A program made the position numbers and the translations under genes. DNA of 60,612 nt. Source: Saccharothrix sp. NRRL B-16348 (GTDB lineage Bacteria; Actinomycetota; Actinomycetes; Mycobacteriales; Pseudonocardiaceae). The DNA lies in the NCBI RefSeq assembly GCF_001280085.1, contig NZ_LGED01000276.1, positions 1-60,612 on the forward strand, written 5' to 3'. Each line of letters starts with the position of its first letter. The stretch's first letter is position 1. Below the pieces are notes generated by a model, which worked only from the letters and a program-made list of their open reading frames with translations, was not told the DNA's origin and ran no database searches. Positions 14,935 through 22,115 of the stretch are shown here, in pieces.

Positions 14935-17419
14935 GGCCGCGCAACTTCTTCAGCACCCGACCGGTCGCCCGCCGCGCCACCTCGCCCGCGCCGCCGGCGG
15001 TCATGTACTCCTTGACCAGTGCGACGTCCCGCTGCACCTTCTCCAACCGGCCCAGTGCCCGGTTGGACACCATGAACGACGTGCCGGTCAGCCGGTCGGC
15101 GGCGGGCCGCGGGTTGCGGCAGAACTCGACCAGCGGCGCGAGCACGTTCTCCCAGGTGAACCGCTCGCGCACGGCGGCGATCCGCTCCACGCACCCGGCG
15201 GCGAAAGCGGTGTCGTACATGACCTTCTCCAACGCGTCGGCCAACGCGTCCGGGTCCTCCGACGGCACCACCACGCCCAGGTTCTCGCGGCGCACCAGGT
15301 CGGCGAACGAGTCGCCGTCCGTGGTGACGATCGGCAGCCCGGCCCACAGGTAGTCCAGCACCCGGGTCCGGAACGCGAACGTCGTCTCCACGTGCTCGTA
15401 GTGCGTGGTCACGCCGGCGTTCGCGTCGAGCAGCCAGTTCTGCCGGTCGTGGTAGGGCACCCAGGTCTCGTTGAAGAACACGTGCGAGTCCACGAGGTCG
15501 AGCCGCTTGGCCAGCGCGCGGGTCTGCCCGGCGATGTCCATGTCCGGCACCTCGGGGTTGGGGTGCTTCATACCGAGGAACACCAGCCGCGCGTCTGACC
15601 GGCGGGTCCGCAGCCGGTCCATCGCGTGCAGCAGGGTCAGCGGGTCGAACCAGCTGTAGACGCCGCCCGCCCACAGCACGACCTTGTCCGACTCGGCGAT
15701 GCCCAACGTCGAGCGCAGCCCCGGCCCGGTGCGCTGCGGCGGCTTGCCCGGCAGCCCGAACGGCGCCTCGGCCAGCAGCGAGCGCACGGTGGGGTCGTTG
15801 TCGTACAGCGCGGGGGTGAGGCGGCCGATCGCGGTCAGGTGGCCGAGCCAGAAGTGCCGCTGCCGCTCGGAGGCGCACAGGAAGAAGTCGCCGCGCCGCA
15901 GCTGGTTGTCGAGGATCCGGGTGACGCCGACCAGGTCGAGCGAGCGCTGCTCGTCGGTCGAGTCCTTGCCCTGCTCCAGCAGTTCCAGGTGCATCGGGTC
16001 GTAGATGTCGCAGATGACGATCTTGGTGTTGCCGGGCTCCTTGAGGAAGCCGACGTTCTCCAGCACGTGGCCCTGGAGCACGATGATGTCGGCCCACTTG
16101 GCGTGCTCGACCAGCTCGCGCGGCACGGCGCGGCTCACCGGGAACGACGACTCGGGCGGGTCGCACAGCGCGTTGATCGTGACCAGCCGGACGTCGTGCT
16201 CGGCGGACAGCACGTCGGCCATGTTCCAGGCCCGGATCGCGGGGCCGGCCATGCGCTCGGAGAGGGCGTCGCCGGTGACCACCAGCACCCGGCGCGGCCG
16301 GCCGAACACCTCTTCCAGCCCGAACACCTCGACCAGCACGTCGTGCGCGGCCAGGTAGCGGGGCAGGGGGTAGGCGGGCTCCATCGCCTTGCGCATCAAC
16401 GGCACCAGGTCGGTGTCCGTCACGCGGCGCGCGGCCTGCTCGGCCTTGCGCGACTCGGCCAGCGACGGCAGCAGCTCGACGAACTGGTCGATCGCGAGGA
16501 ACCCGGCCAGCGCCTGCCGCGACACCGGCACCGGCGCGCGGTCGTTCGCGGGGTTGTCGGGGCGGCGGGTGATCTCCAGCTGGGTGGCGTCCAGCTCGCC
16601 GCGCGCGGTGGCCCGGCGGACCACCAGGGCCAGCGCGGCGGGCAGCACCTTGGCCAGCGTCTCGTCGGAGAAGTTCTTGTAGAGCGCGGCGAGGGCGTTG
16701 CGCTCCAACAGGTACAGCTCACGACTCGTGTCCACAGTGGACATCGAGGCGTGGTGCTTGTGGTAGGTCAGGGAGGTCGGCACGTAGCGGACGCGCCAGC
16801 CGCGCAGGTTCATCCGCCAGCCGAGGTCGACGTCCTCGTAGAACATGAAGAACCGCTCGTCGAACCCGCCCAACTCGCGGAACACGGCGGTCCGCGCCAC
16901 GAGCGCCGAGCCGGTGCCGAACAGCACGTCGCGGGGGGTGTCGTGGGTGCCGTCGTCCGGCTGACCGGCGTGCCGCTTGTAGCCCATGCCGAACCACGTG
17001 AGGCCGCCGTCCACGAAGTCGATCTCGCGGCCGTCCCAGTCGAGCACCTTGCTCGCCACCGCGCCGACGGTGGGCTCGGCGCGCAGCACCCGGACCGCCT
17101 CGCGCAGCCACTTGGCGTCGGGGCGGGCGTCGTTGTTGAGGAACGCGACCACCGAGCCGCGCGCGGCGCGCACGCCGAGGTTGCAGCCGCCCGCGAAGCC
17201 GAGGTTGGCCGGCGCCTCGATCACCTCGGCGTCGGGCACGGCGGCCTTGATGCGGTCCGCGCTGCCGTCGCCCGAGGCGTTGTCGACCACGATGACCTGG
17301 AGTTTCTCCGCCGGGTAGTCGAGGTCGCCGAACAGCGCGCGCAGGCAGGTGACGGTGTCGTCGGCGCCGCGGTAGTTGACGACGACCACCGACACGTCAG
17401 GCAGGGTTCCGTGCTCCAC
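14927..17419 (-). CDS. Bifunctional GT2-GT4 glycosyltransferase fusion
   Basis: An 830-residue protein with two complete catalytic modules. Residues about 7-250 are a GT2 (GT-A) domain: VSVVVVNYRGADDTVTCL, VVDNASGDGSAD, FLNNDARPD (metal-binding Asp) and YEDVDLGWRMNLRG. After a helical link, residues about 375-770 are a GT4 (GT-B) domain: RVLVVTGDALSERMAGPAIR, LWAGGVYSWFDPLTLL and RTRVLDYLWAGLPIVTTDG. A short tail ends in VLKKLRGRG. Fusion suggests two consecutive sugar additions on one acceptor. It lies between two other glycosyltransferases in the same operon. Confidence 0.92.
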   Translation of the reverse strand: MEHGTLPDVSVVVVNYRGADDTVTCLRALFGDLDYPAEKLQVIVVDNASGDGSADRIKAAVPDAEVIEAPANLGFAGGCNLGVRAARGSVVAFLNNDARPDAKWLREAVRVLRAEPTVGAVASKVLDWDGREIDFVDGGLTWFGMGYKRHAGQPDDGTHDTPRDVLFGTGSALVARTAVFRELGGFDERFFMFYEDVDLGWRMNLRGWRVRYVPTSLTYHKHHASMSTVDTSRELYLLERNALAALYKNFSDETLAKVLPAALALVVRRATARGELDATQLEITRRPDNPANDRAPVPVSRQALAGFLAIDQFVELLPSLAESRKAEQAARRVTDTDLVPLMRKAMEPAYPLPRYLAAHDVLVEVFGLEEVFGRPRRVLVVTGDALSERMAGPAIRAWNMADVLSAEHDVRLVTINALCDPPESSFPVSRAVPRELVEHAKWADIIVLQGHVLENVGFLKEPGNTKIVICDIYDPMHLELLEQGKDSTDEQRSLDLVGVTRILDNQLRRGDFFLCASERQRHFWLGHLTAIGRLTPALYDNDPTVRSLLAEAPFGLPGKPPQRTGPGLRSTLGIAESDKVVLWAGGVYSWFDPLTLLHAMDRLRTRRSDARLVFLGMKHPNPEVPDMDIAGQTRALAKRLDLVDSHVFFNETWVPYHDRQNWLLDANAGVTTHYEHVETTFAFRTRVLDYLWAGLPIVTTDGDSFADLVRRENLGVVVPSEDPDALADALEKVMYDTAFAAGCVERIAAVRERFTWENVLAPLVEFCRNPRPAADRLTGTSFMVSNRALGRLEKVQRDVALVKEYMTAGGAGEVARRATGRVLKKLRGRG

Positions 17420-17509
17420 GGGCTAACTCTGCCTCATCACGCTCCGCAGCGTGCGGTCAAGGTGTCCTACGCCTCCGCGTCGGGCTCCCACCCGGGCTTC
17501 CCGACCGGT

Positions 17510-18439
17510 CTAACGGCCCTGACGGCCCGCCCACTCCCGCCACACCACGCGCCGGTCCACGGTCGCGCGTCGGCCGATCCGCCACCGCTGTACCAGCGTG
17601 GCAGGCAGTCTCACCAGCACTTCCAGCAGCACGCGCAGGCGCAGCGGCACGTGGAAGTTGGCCGCGTCGGGCGTGCCGCGGCGGACCGGCAGCAGGGCCG
17701 TGATGGCCGCGAACCTGGCCAGTTCGCGCAGGGCCGTGCCCGCGGGCGCGCAGCGCAGGAGCATCAGCAGCCGGTTGCGCTCGTTCCAGCGGTGGAACAG
17801 GCGGGAGCCGGGGTTGGTGCTCGCGCCGTGCCGGTGGCGGACGCGGGCCGGTCCGATGGACAGCACCCGGTGCCCCGCCAGCCGCAGCCGCCAGGCCGTG
17901 TCGGTGTCCTCGTAGTAGCAGAAGAAGCCGGCCGGGACGCCGCCCGCGCGTTCCAGCGCTTCCCGGCGCAGCAGGGCCGCGCCGCCGCAGAAGCCGAACA
18001 CGTCGCGACCGGCCAGGACCAGGTCGGCGCCGTGCCCGTCGGCGGTGAGTCGGACGCCCACCGACTGGGTCGAGCCGTCGGCCAGCAGCATGGACGGTGT
18101 CGCGGCGGCGGCGTCGGGGTTGGCGTCCAGGGCGTCCTCGAGGGCGGCGAGCCAGCCGTCGTCGGGGGCCGCGTCGTCGTTGAGCCAGGCCACGTACTCG
18201 GTGGTGATCCCGGGCAGCGCCGCCGCGAGACCGCCCGCGTAACCGCGGTTGACGGGCAGGCGCAGGGTCTCCGGGCGGCTCGGGTGCGCGGCGACCAGGT
18301 CGGCGGTGCCGTCGTCGGAGGCGTTGTCGACCACGAGTGTCCTGTGTGGACGCTGCCGGGCGAGGGCGTCGAGGCAGGCGGTGATGTGCTCGCGGCCACG
18401 CCACGTCACCACGACCACCGTCGTGCTGGGGATCGACAC
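17510..18439 (-). CDS. GT2-family glycosyltransferase
   Basis: A 309-residue GT-A enzyme. Motifs: TTVVVVTWRGREHITACL, VVDNASDDGTADL, AWLNDDAAPDD and YYEDTDTAWRLRLAGH; the last matches rhamnosyltransferase-like GT2 proteins. The GTG start at 18439 is only 20 bp from the GTG of the divergent gene at 18460. First gene of the leftward operon. Confidence 0.9.
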   Translation of the reverse strand: MSIPSTTVVVVTWRGREHITACLDALARQRPHRTLVVDNASDDGTADLVAAHPSRPETLRLPVNRGYAGGLAAALPGITTEYVAWLNDDAAPDDGWLAALEDALDANPDAAAATPSMLLADGSTQSVGVRLTADGHGADLVLAGRDVFGFCGGAALLRREALERAGGVPAGFFCYYEDTDTAWRLRLAGHRVLSIGPARVRHRHGASTNPGSRLFHRWNERNRLLMLLRCAPAGTALRELARFAAITALLPVRRGTPDAANFHVPLRLRVLLEVLVRLPATLVQRWRIGRRATVDRRVVWREWAGRQGR

Positions 18440-18459
18440 GGCGTGAGACGGTACGCGAC

Positions 18460-19494
18460 GTGCCCGACCTCGTTGTGCTGACCGAGCAGTTGCTGGCGCC
18501 GGTGCCCGGCGGCACCGGCCGGTACACGCGCGAGCTGGCCGCCGCGCTGGCCGCCACCGCGCCCGCCGGGTGGACCGTGACGGGGGTGGTGAGCAGGCAC
18601 GCGGACCCCTCGCCCGCCGAGATCCCCGGTGTGCTGGGCCCGCGCGTGCTGCCGCTGCCCCGACGTGCGCTGATCGCCGCGTGGGAGCGGGGCGTGCCGT
18701 ACTGGCCGGGCGGTGACTCGGTGCACGCGTTCACGCCGTTCGCGCCGCCGCGCGGGCGGGTGGTGGTGACCGTGCACGACACCGTGCCGTGGACGCACCC
18801 GTCGACGTTGACGCCGCGCGGGGTGGCGTGGCACCAGCGCGTGATCAGCCGTGCGGTGGCGCGGGCGGGCGCGATCGTGGTGCCGACGTCGGTCGTCGCG
18901 GAGGAGCTGCGGCGGTACGCGCCCGGACCGGCCCCGGTCCACGTGGTGGGAAACGGGGTGACGGAGTTCCCGGCGGAGGAGCCGGTGGACGTGCCGCCCC
19001 GGTACGTGCTGGCGATCGGCACCATCGAGCCGCGCAAGGGTTTCGACCTGCTGGTGGCGGCGACCGCCGAGCTGGACGTGCCGCTGGTCGTGGTCGGGCC
19101 GCAGGGGTGGGGCGGGGTGGACCTGCGCGCGCCGCACGTCCACTTGTTGGGACGGTTGAGCGACGCGCAGCTGGCGTTCGTGCTGCGGCGCGCGGCGGTG
19201 CTGGCCGCGCCCAGCCTGGCCGAGGGTTTCGGGCTGCCCGTGGTGGAGGCGATGGCGGCCGGCGTGCCGGTCGTCCACTCGGACGCGCCCGCGCTGGTCG
19301 AGGTCGCCGGTGGCGCCGGGGTGGTCGTGCCACGCGGTGAAAGTGCGGCGCTCGTCACAGGACTTCGTTCGGTGCTGGCAGATCCCGGGGCCGCCGAACG
19401 CCTGATCGCCGCGGGGCGACTCCGGGCCGAGGCGTTCACCTGGGAAAACGCCGCGCGTTCGGTGTGGAAGATCCACTTGGCGCTGTTTCGTTAA
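18460..19494 (+). CDS. GT4-family glycosyltransferase
   Basis: A 344-residue GT-B enzyme with GGTGRYTRELAAAL at the N-terminus, VTVHDTVPW, IGTIEPRKGFDLLV and AEGFGLPVVEAMAAGVPVV. Both this start and the divergent start are fixed by conserved N-termini, so the promoters of both operons must overlap the opposite coding sequence and transcripts may be leaderless. First gene of the rightward set leading to wbbL. Confidence 0.92.
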   Translation: MPDLVVLTEQLLAPVPGGTGRYTRELAAALAATAPAGWTVTGVVSRHADPSPAEIPGVLGPRVLPLPRRALIAAWERGVPYWPGGDSVHAFTPFAPPRGRVVVTVHDTVPWTHPSTLTPRGVAWHQRVISRAVARAGAIVVPTSVVAEELRRYAPGPAPVHVVGNGVTEFPAEEPVDVPPRYVLAIGTIEPRKGFDLLVAATAELDVPLVVVGPQGWGGVDLRAPHVHLLGRLSDAQLAFVLRRAAVLAAPSLAEGFGLPVVEAMAAGVPVVHSDAPALVEVAGGAGVVVPRGESAALVTGLRSVLADPGAAERLIAAGRLRAEAFTWENAARSVWKIHLALFR

Positions 19495-19552
19495 TGAACC
19501 GTTTGCGCCATTCCCGGTCTACCTGTCGGCTGCCCGCCGTACCCTTCACCGC

Positions 19553-20701
19553 GTGTCACCCGTCGAACCCAGCGTGCTGATCGACGCCACCGCCGTCCCA
19601 GCCGACCGAGGTGGCGTCGGACGGTACGTGGACTCCCTGGTGGCCGCGCTGGACGCGGACGGCGCACGGCTCAGCGTGGTGTGCCAACCCCGTGACGCGG
19701 CGCTCTACACGGCCCTGGCGCCCGACTCGCGGGTCATCCCGGCGGCGGACGCGGTGGCGACGCGGACCGCCCGGCTGACGTGGGAACAGACGACCCTGCC
19801 GAGGCTGGCGAACCGGCTCGGCGTGGCGGTCGTGCACTCGCCGCACTACACCGTGCCGCTGGCGAACCGGGCGGCGTCGGTGGTGACGCTGCACGACGCG
19901 ACGTTCTTCACCGACGCGGTGCTGCACTCGTCGGTCAAGGCACGCTTCTTCCGCGCCTGGACCAGGGCTTCGCTGAGACGCGCGGCGCTGTGCGTCGTGC
20001 CGTCGCGGGCGACCGCCGACGAACTGGCCCGGGTGGCCGGCGCGGACCGGCGGTTGCTGCACATCGCGCAGCACGGCGTGGAGACCGAGCGGTTCCACCC
20101 GCCGACGCCCGAGCAGGTGGCGTCCGTCCGGCAGATGCTGTCGCTGGGTGACGCGCCCTACGTGGCCTTCCTGGGCGCGCTGGAGCCCCGCAAGAACGTT
20201 CCCGCGCTGATCCGCGGTTTCGCGCAGGCGTGCCGCGACCGGCCGAACCCGCCCGCGCTCGTGCTCGCCGGCCAGCCCGGCTGGGACAGCCAGGTCGAAC
20301 GGGCGCTCGACGCCGTGCCGCACCGGGTCCGCGTGATCCGGGCCGGTTACCTTCCGTTCTCGTCGCTGGCCGGGTTCCTCGGCGGCGCGGAGCTGGTGGC
20401 GTACCCGTCGCTCGGCGAGGGGTTCGGGCTGCCCGTGCTGGAGGCGATGGCCTGCGGCGCGCCCGTGCTGACCACCCGGCGGCTGAGCCTGCCCGAGGTC
20501 GGCGGCGACGCGGTGGCGTACTGCGGGGTCGGCGCTGGTGACATCGCGGCGGCGCTCAGCGAGCTGCTGGACGACCCGGCCCGGCGCGCCGAGCTGGCTG
20601 CGGCGGCGGTCGTGCGGGCGAAGGACTTCTCCTGGTCGACGTCGGCGGCCCGGCACCGGCTGGCCTACGAGCGCGCGGCGCGCTCGCACCGCCGGCGTTA
20701 A
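19553..20701 (+). CDS. GT4-family glycosyltransferase
   Basis: A 382-residue GT-B enzyme close to its upstream neighbour: SVLIDATAVPADRGGVGRYVDSL at the start, VVTLHDATFF, FLGALEPRKNVPALIRG and GEGFGLPVLEAMACGAPVL. Starts at GTG 19553, 58 bp after the previous stop. Similar sequence to its neighbour suggests duplication. Confidence 0.92.
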   Translation: MSPVEPSVLIDATAVPADRGGVGRYVDSLVAALDADGARLSVVCQPRDAALYTALAPDSRVIPAADAVATRTARLTWEQTTLPRLANRLGVAVVHSPHYTVPLANRAASVVTLHDATFFTDAVLHSSVKARFFRAWTRASLRRAALCVVPSRATADELARVAGADRRLLHIAQHGVETERFHPPTPEQVASVRQMLSLGDAPYVAFLGALEPRKNVPALIRGFAQACRDRPNPPALVLAGQPGWDSQVERALDAVPHRVRVIRAGYLPFSSLAGFLGGAELVAYPSLGEGFGLPVLEAMACGAPVLTTRRLSLPEVGGDAVAYCGVGAGDIAAALSELLDDPARRAELAAAAVVRAKDFSWSTSAARHRLAYERAARSHRRR

Positions 20702-20731
20702 ATCCCACCTCTGCTCATTTCGTCTGTCCAC

Positions 20732-20762
20732 TTGCGCCGAGCATACCCCCCGTGGGTATAGT
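20732..20762 (+). promoter_or_regulatory. Promoter with embedded 17-bp inverted repeat (metal-sensor-like operator)
   Basis: ATACCC (20743-20748) and GGGTAT (20754-20759) are exact reverse complements around a 5-base centre. The right arm overlaps a -10 hexamer TATAGT (20757-20762); TTGCGC at 20732-20737 is a possible -35 with a 19-bp spacer. The -10 ends 7 bases before the ATG at 20770, so the message should be leaderless. TACCC/GGGTA half-sites recall CsoR/RcnR-type operators, and 19-bp spacers recall MerR-type promoters. Confidence 0.55.
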
Positions 20763-20769
20763 CCTCCGC

Positions 20770-21213
20770 ATGAAGGCATCCTGGTCAATGGCTGTATCGG
20801 CGACACTGCACTGCCTCACCGGCTGTGCCATCGGCGAAGTGCTCGGCATGGTCATCGGCACCGCGATCGGCCTGCCCAACTGGGGCACCGTCGTGCTGGC
20901 CGTGGCGTTGGCGTTCTTCTTCGGCTACGCGCTGACCCTGCGCGGCGTGCTGAAGACCGGTCTGGGCTTCGGCGCGGCGCTGAAGGTGGCGCTGGCCGCG
21001 GACACCGTGTCCATCGCGGTGATGGAGATCGTCGACAACGCGATCATGCTGGTGGTGCCGGGCGCGATGGAGGCGGGCGTGTCCAGCCTGCTGTTCTGGG
21101 GCGCGCTGGCGTTCTCGTTGGCGGTGGCGTTCGTGCTGACCGTGCCGGTGAACCGGTGGCTCATCTCGCGCGGCAAGGGGCACGCCGTCGTGCACCACAC
21201 CCACCACCACTAG
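20770..21213 (+). CDS. DUF4396 membrane protein
   Basis: A 147-residue protein with four hydrophobic helices. The N-terminus SATLHCLTGCAIGEVLGMVIG carries the conserved CLTGC-x-x-GE motif of DUF4396, and the C-terminus is His-rich (HAVVHHTHHH). Cys and His in a small membrane protein suggest metal binding, in line with the operator at 20743-20759; this is inference. The ATG at 20770 is preferred over an upstream GTG (20752) that lies in the operator. It interrupts the glycosyltransferase set. Confidence 0.8.
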   Translation: MKASWSMAVSATLHCLTGCAIGEVLGMVIGTAIGLPNWGTVVLAVALAFFFGYALTLRGVLKTGLGFGAALKVALAADTVSIAVMEIVDNAIMLVVPGAMEAGVSSLLFWGALAFSLAVAFVLTVPVNRWLISRGKGHAVVHHTHHH

Positions 21214-21223
21214 GGTGGCCGGC

Positions 21224-22075
21224 GTGACGCGTTACGGAGACGAGCTGGCGGTGGTGACCGTCACCTACTCGCCCGGTGAGACCCTGGACACCTTCCTGTC
21301 CACGTTGTCCACGGCCACCACACGACCGGTGTCGGTGGTGCTCGCGGACAACGGGTCCACCGACGGCGTGCCCGAACGCGCCGCCGCCGAGCACCGGCAC
21401 GTGACGTTCGTGCCGACCGGGGGCAACCTCGGCTACGGCGCCGGCGTGAACCGCGGCGTCGCGTCGCTGCCCGACTCCGTCGGGTGGGTGGTGATCGCCA
21501 ACCCGGACCTGTCGTGGGGCGTCGGGAGCCTGGACACGCTGCTGGAGGCCGCCAAGCGGTGGCCTCGCGGCGGCGCCTTCGGGCCGCTGATCCGCGAGCC
21601 GTCCGGCGCGGTGTACCCGTCCGCGCGGCTGCTGCCGTCGTTGGGCCGGGGCCTGGGGCACGCGCTGTTCGCGGTCGTGTGGCCGGGCAACCCGTGGTCG
21701 CGGGAGTACCGGCAGGCGGCGGCGACGCCGGAGGAGCGCACCGCGGGCTGGCTGTCCGGCTCGTGCCTGCTGATGCGGCGGGAGGCGTTCGACTCGGTCG
21801 ACGGCTTCGACCCCCGGTACTTCATGTACTTCGAGGACGTGGACCTCGGCGACCGCCTCGGCCGCGCGGGCTGGCTGAACGTGTACGTGCCGGAGGCGGA
21901 GGTCGTGCACATCGGCGGCCACTCCACCCAGCGCGCGTCGAAGCGCATGCTCGCCGCCCACCACTCCAGCGCCTACCGCTACCTGGCCGACCGCCACCGC
22001 GGCCCCCTGTGGGCCCCGGTGATGCTGGCCGTGCGCGTTGGCCTGGCCTTGCGGCTTCGCCTGATGACCCGCTGA
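21224..22075 (+). CDS. wbbL: Rhamnosyltransferase WbbL homologue (GT2)
   Basis: A 283-residue GT2 enzyme. VVTVTYSPGETLDTFL, VVLADNGSTDGVPER, GGNLGYGAGVNRG, VIANPDLSWG and YFEDVDLGDRLGRAGW match mycobacterial WbbL (Rv3265c), which adds rhamnose from dTDP-Rha to decaprenyl-PP-GlcNAc, the linker joining arabinogalactan to peptidoglycan. GTG 21224 (GGTGG 5 bases upstream) is preferred to GTG 21215, because WbbL proteins start just before the VTYSPG motif. rmlB/rmlD at the left make the donor and the LCP proteins would attach the product. Confidence 0.88.
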   Translation: MTRYGDELAVVTVTYSPGETLDTFLSTLSTATTRPVSVVLADNGSTDGVPERAAAEHRHVTFVPTGGNLGYGAGVNRGVASLPDSVGWVVIANPDLSWGVGSLDTLLEAAKRWPRGGAFGPLIREPSGAVYPSARLLPSLGRGLGHALFAVVWPGNPWSREYRQAAATPEERTAGWLSGSCLLMRREAFDSVDGFDPRYFMYFEDVDLGDRLGRAGWLNVYVPEAEVVHIGGHSTQRASKRMLAAHHSSAYRYLADRHRGPLWAPVMLAVRVGLALRLRLMTR

Positions 22076-22085
22076 CCACGCCCTG

Positions 22086-22104
22086 CCACGGGCCGTTCCC
22101 GTGG
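22086..22104. repeat. Short perfect hairpin just before the NACHT gene
   Basis: CCACGGG (22086-22092) and CCCGTGG (22098-22104) form a 7-bp stem with a 5-base loop, 11 bases before the ATG at 22116. It may end wbbL transcription or hide the NACHT start region. It includes the alternative GTG at 22101, arguing against that start. Confidence 0.5.
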
Positions 22105-22115
22105 ATGATGTCCCG

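Noticed and set aside
15626..18481. 951-residue plus-strand frame
   Set aside because: Antisense shadow of the GT2-GT4 and GT2 genes; Arg/His/Gln-rich without motifs.
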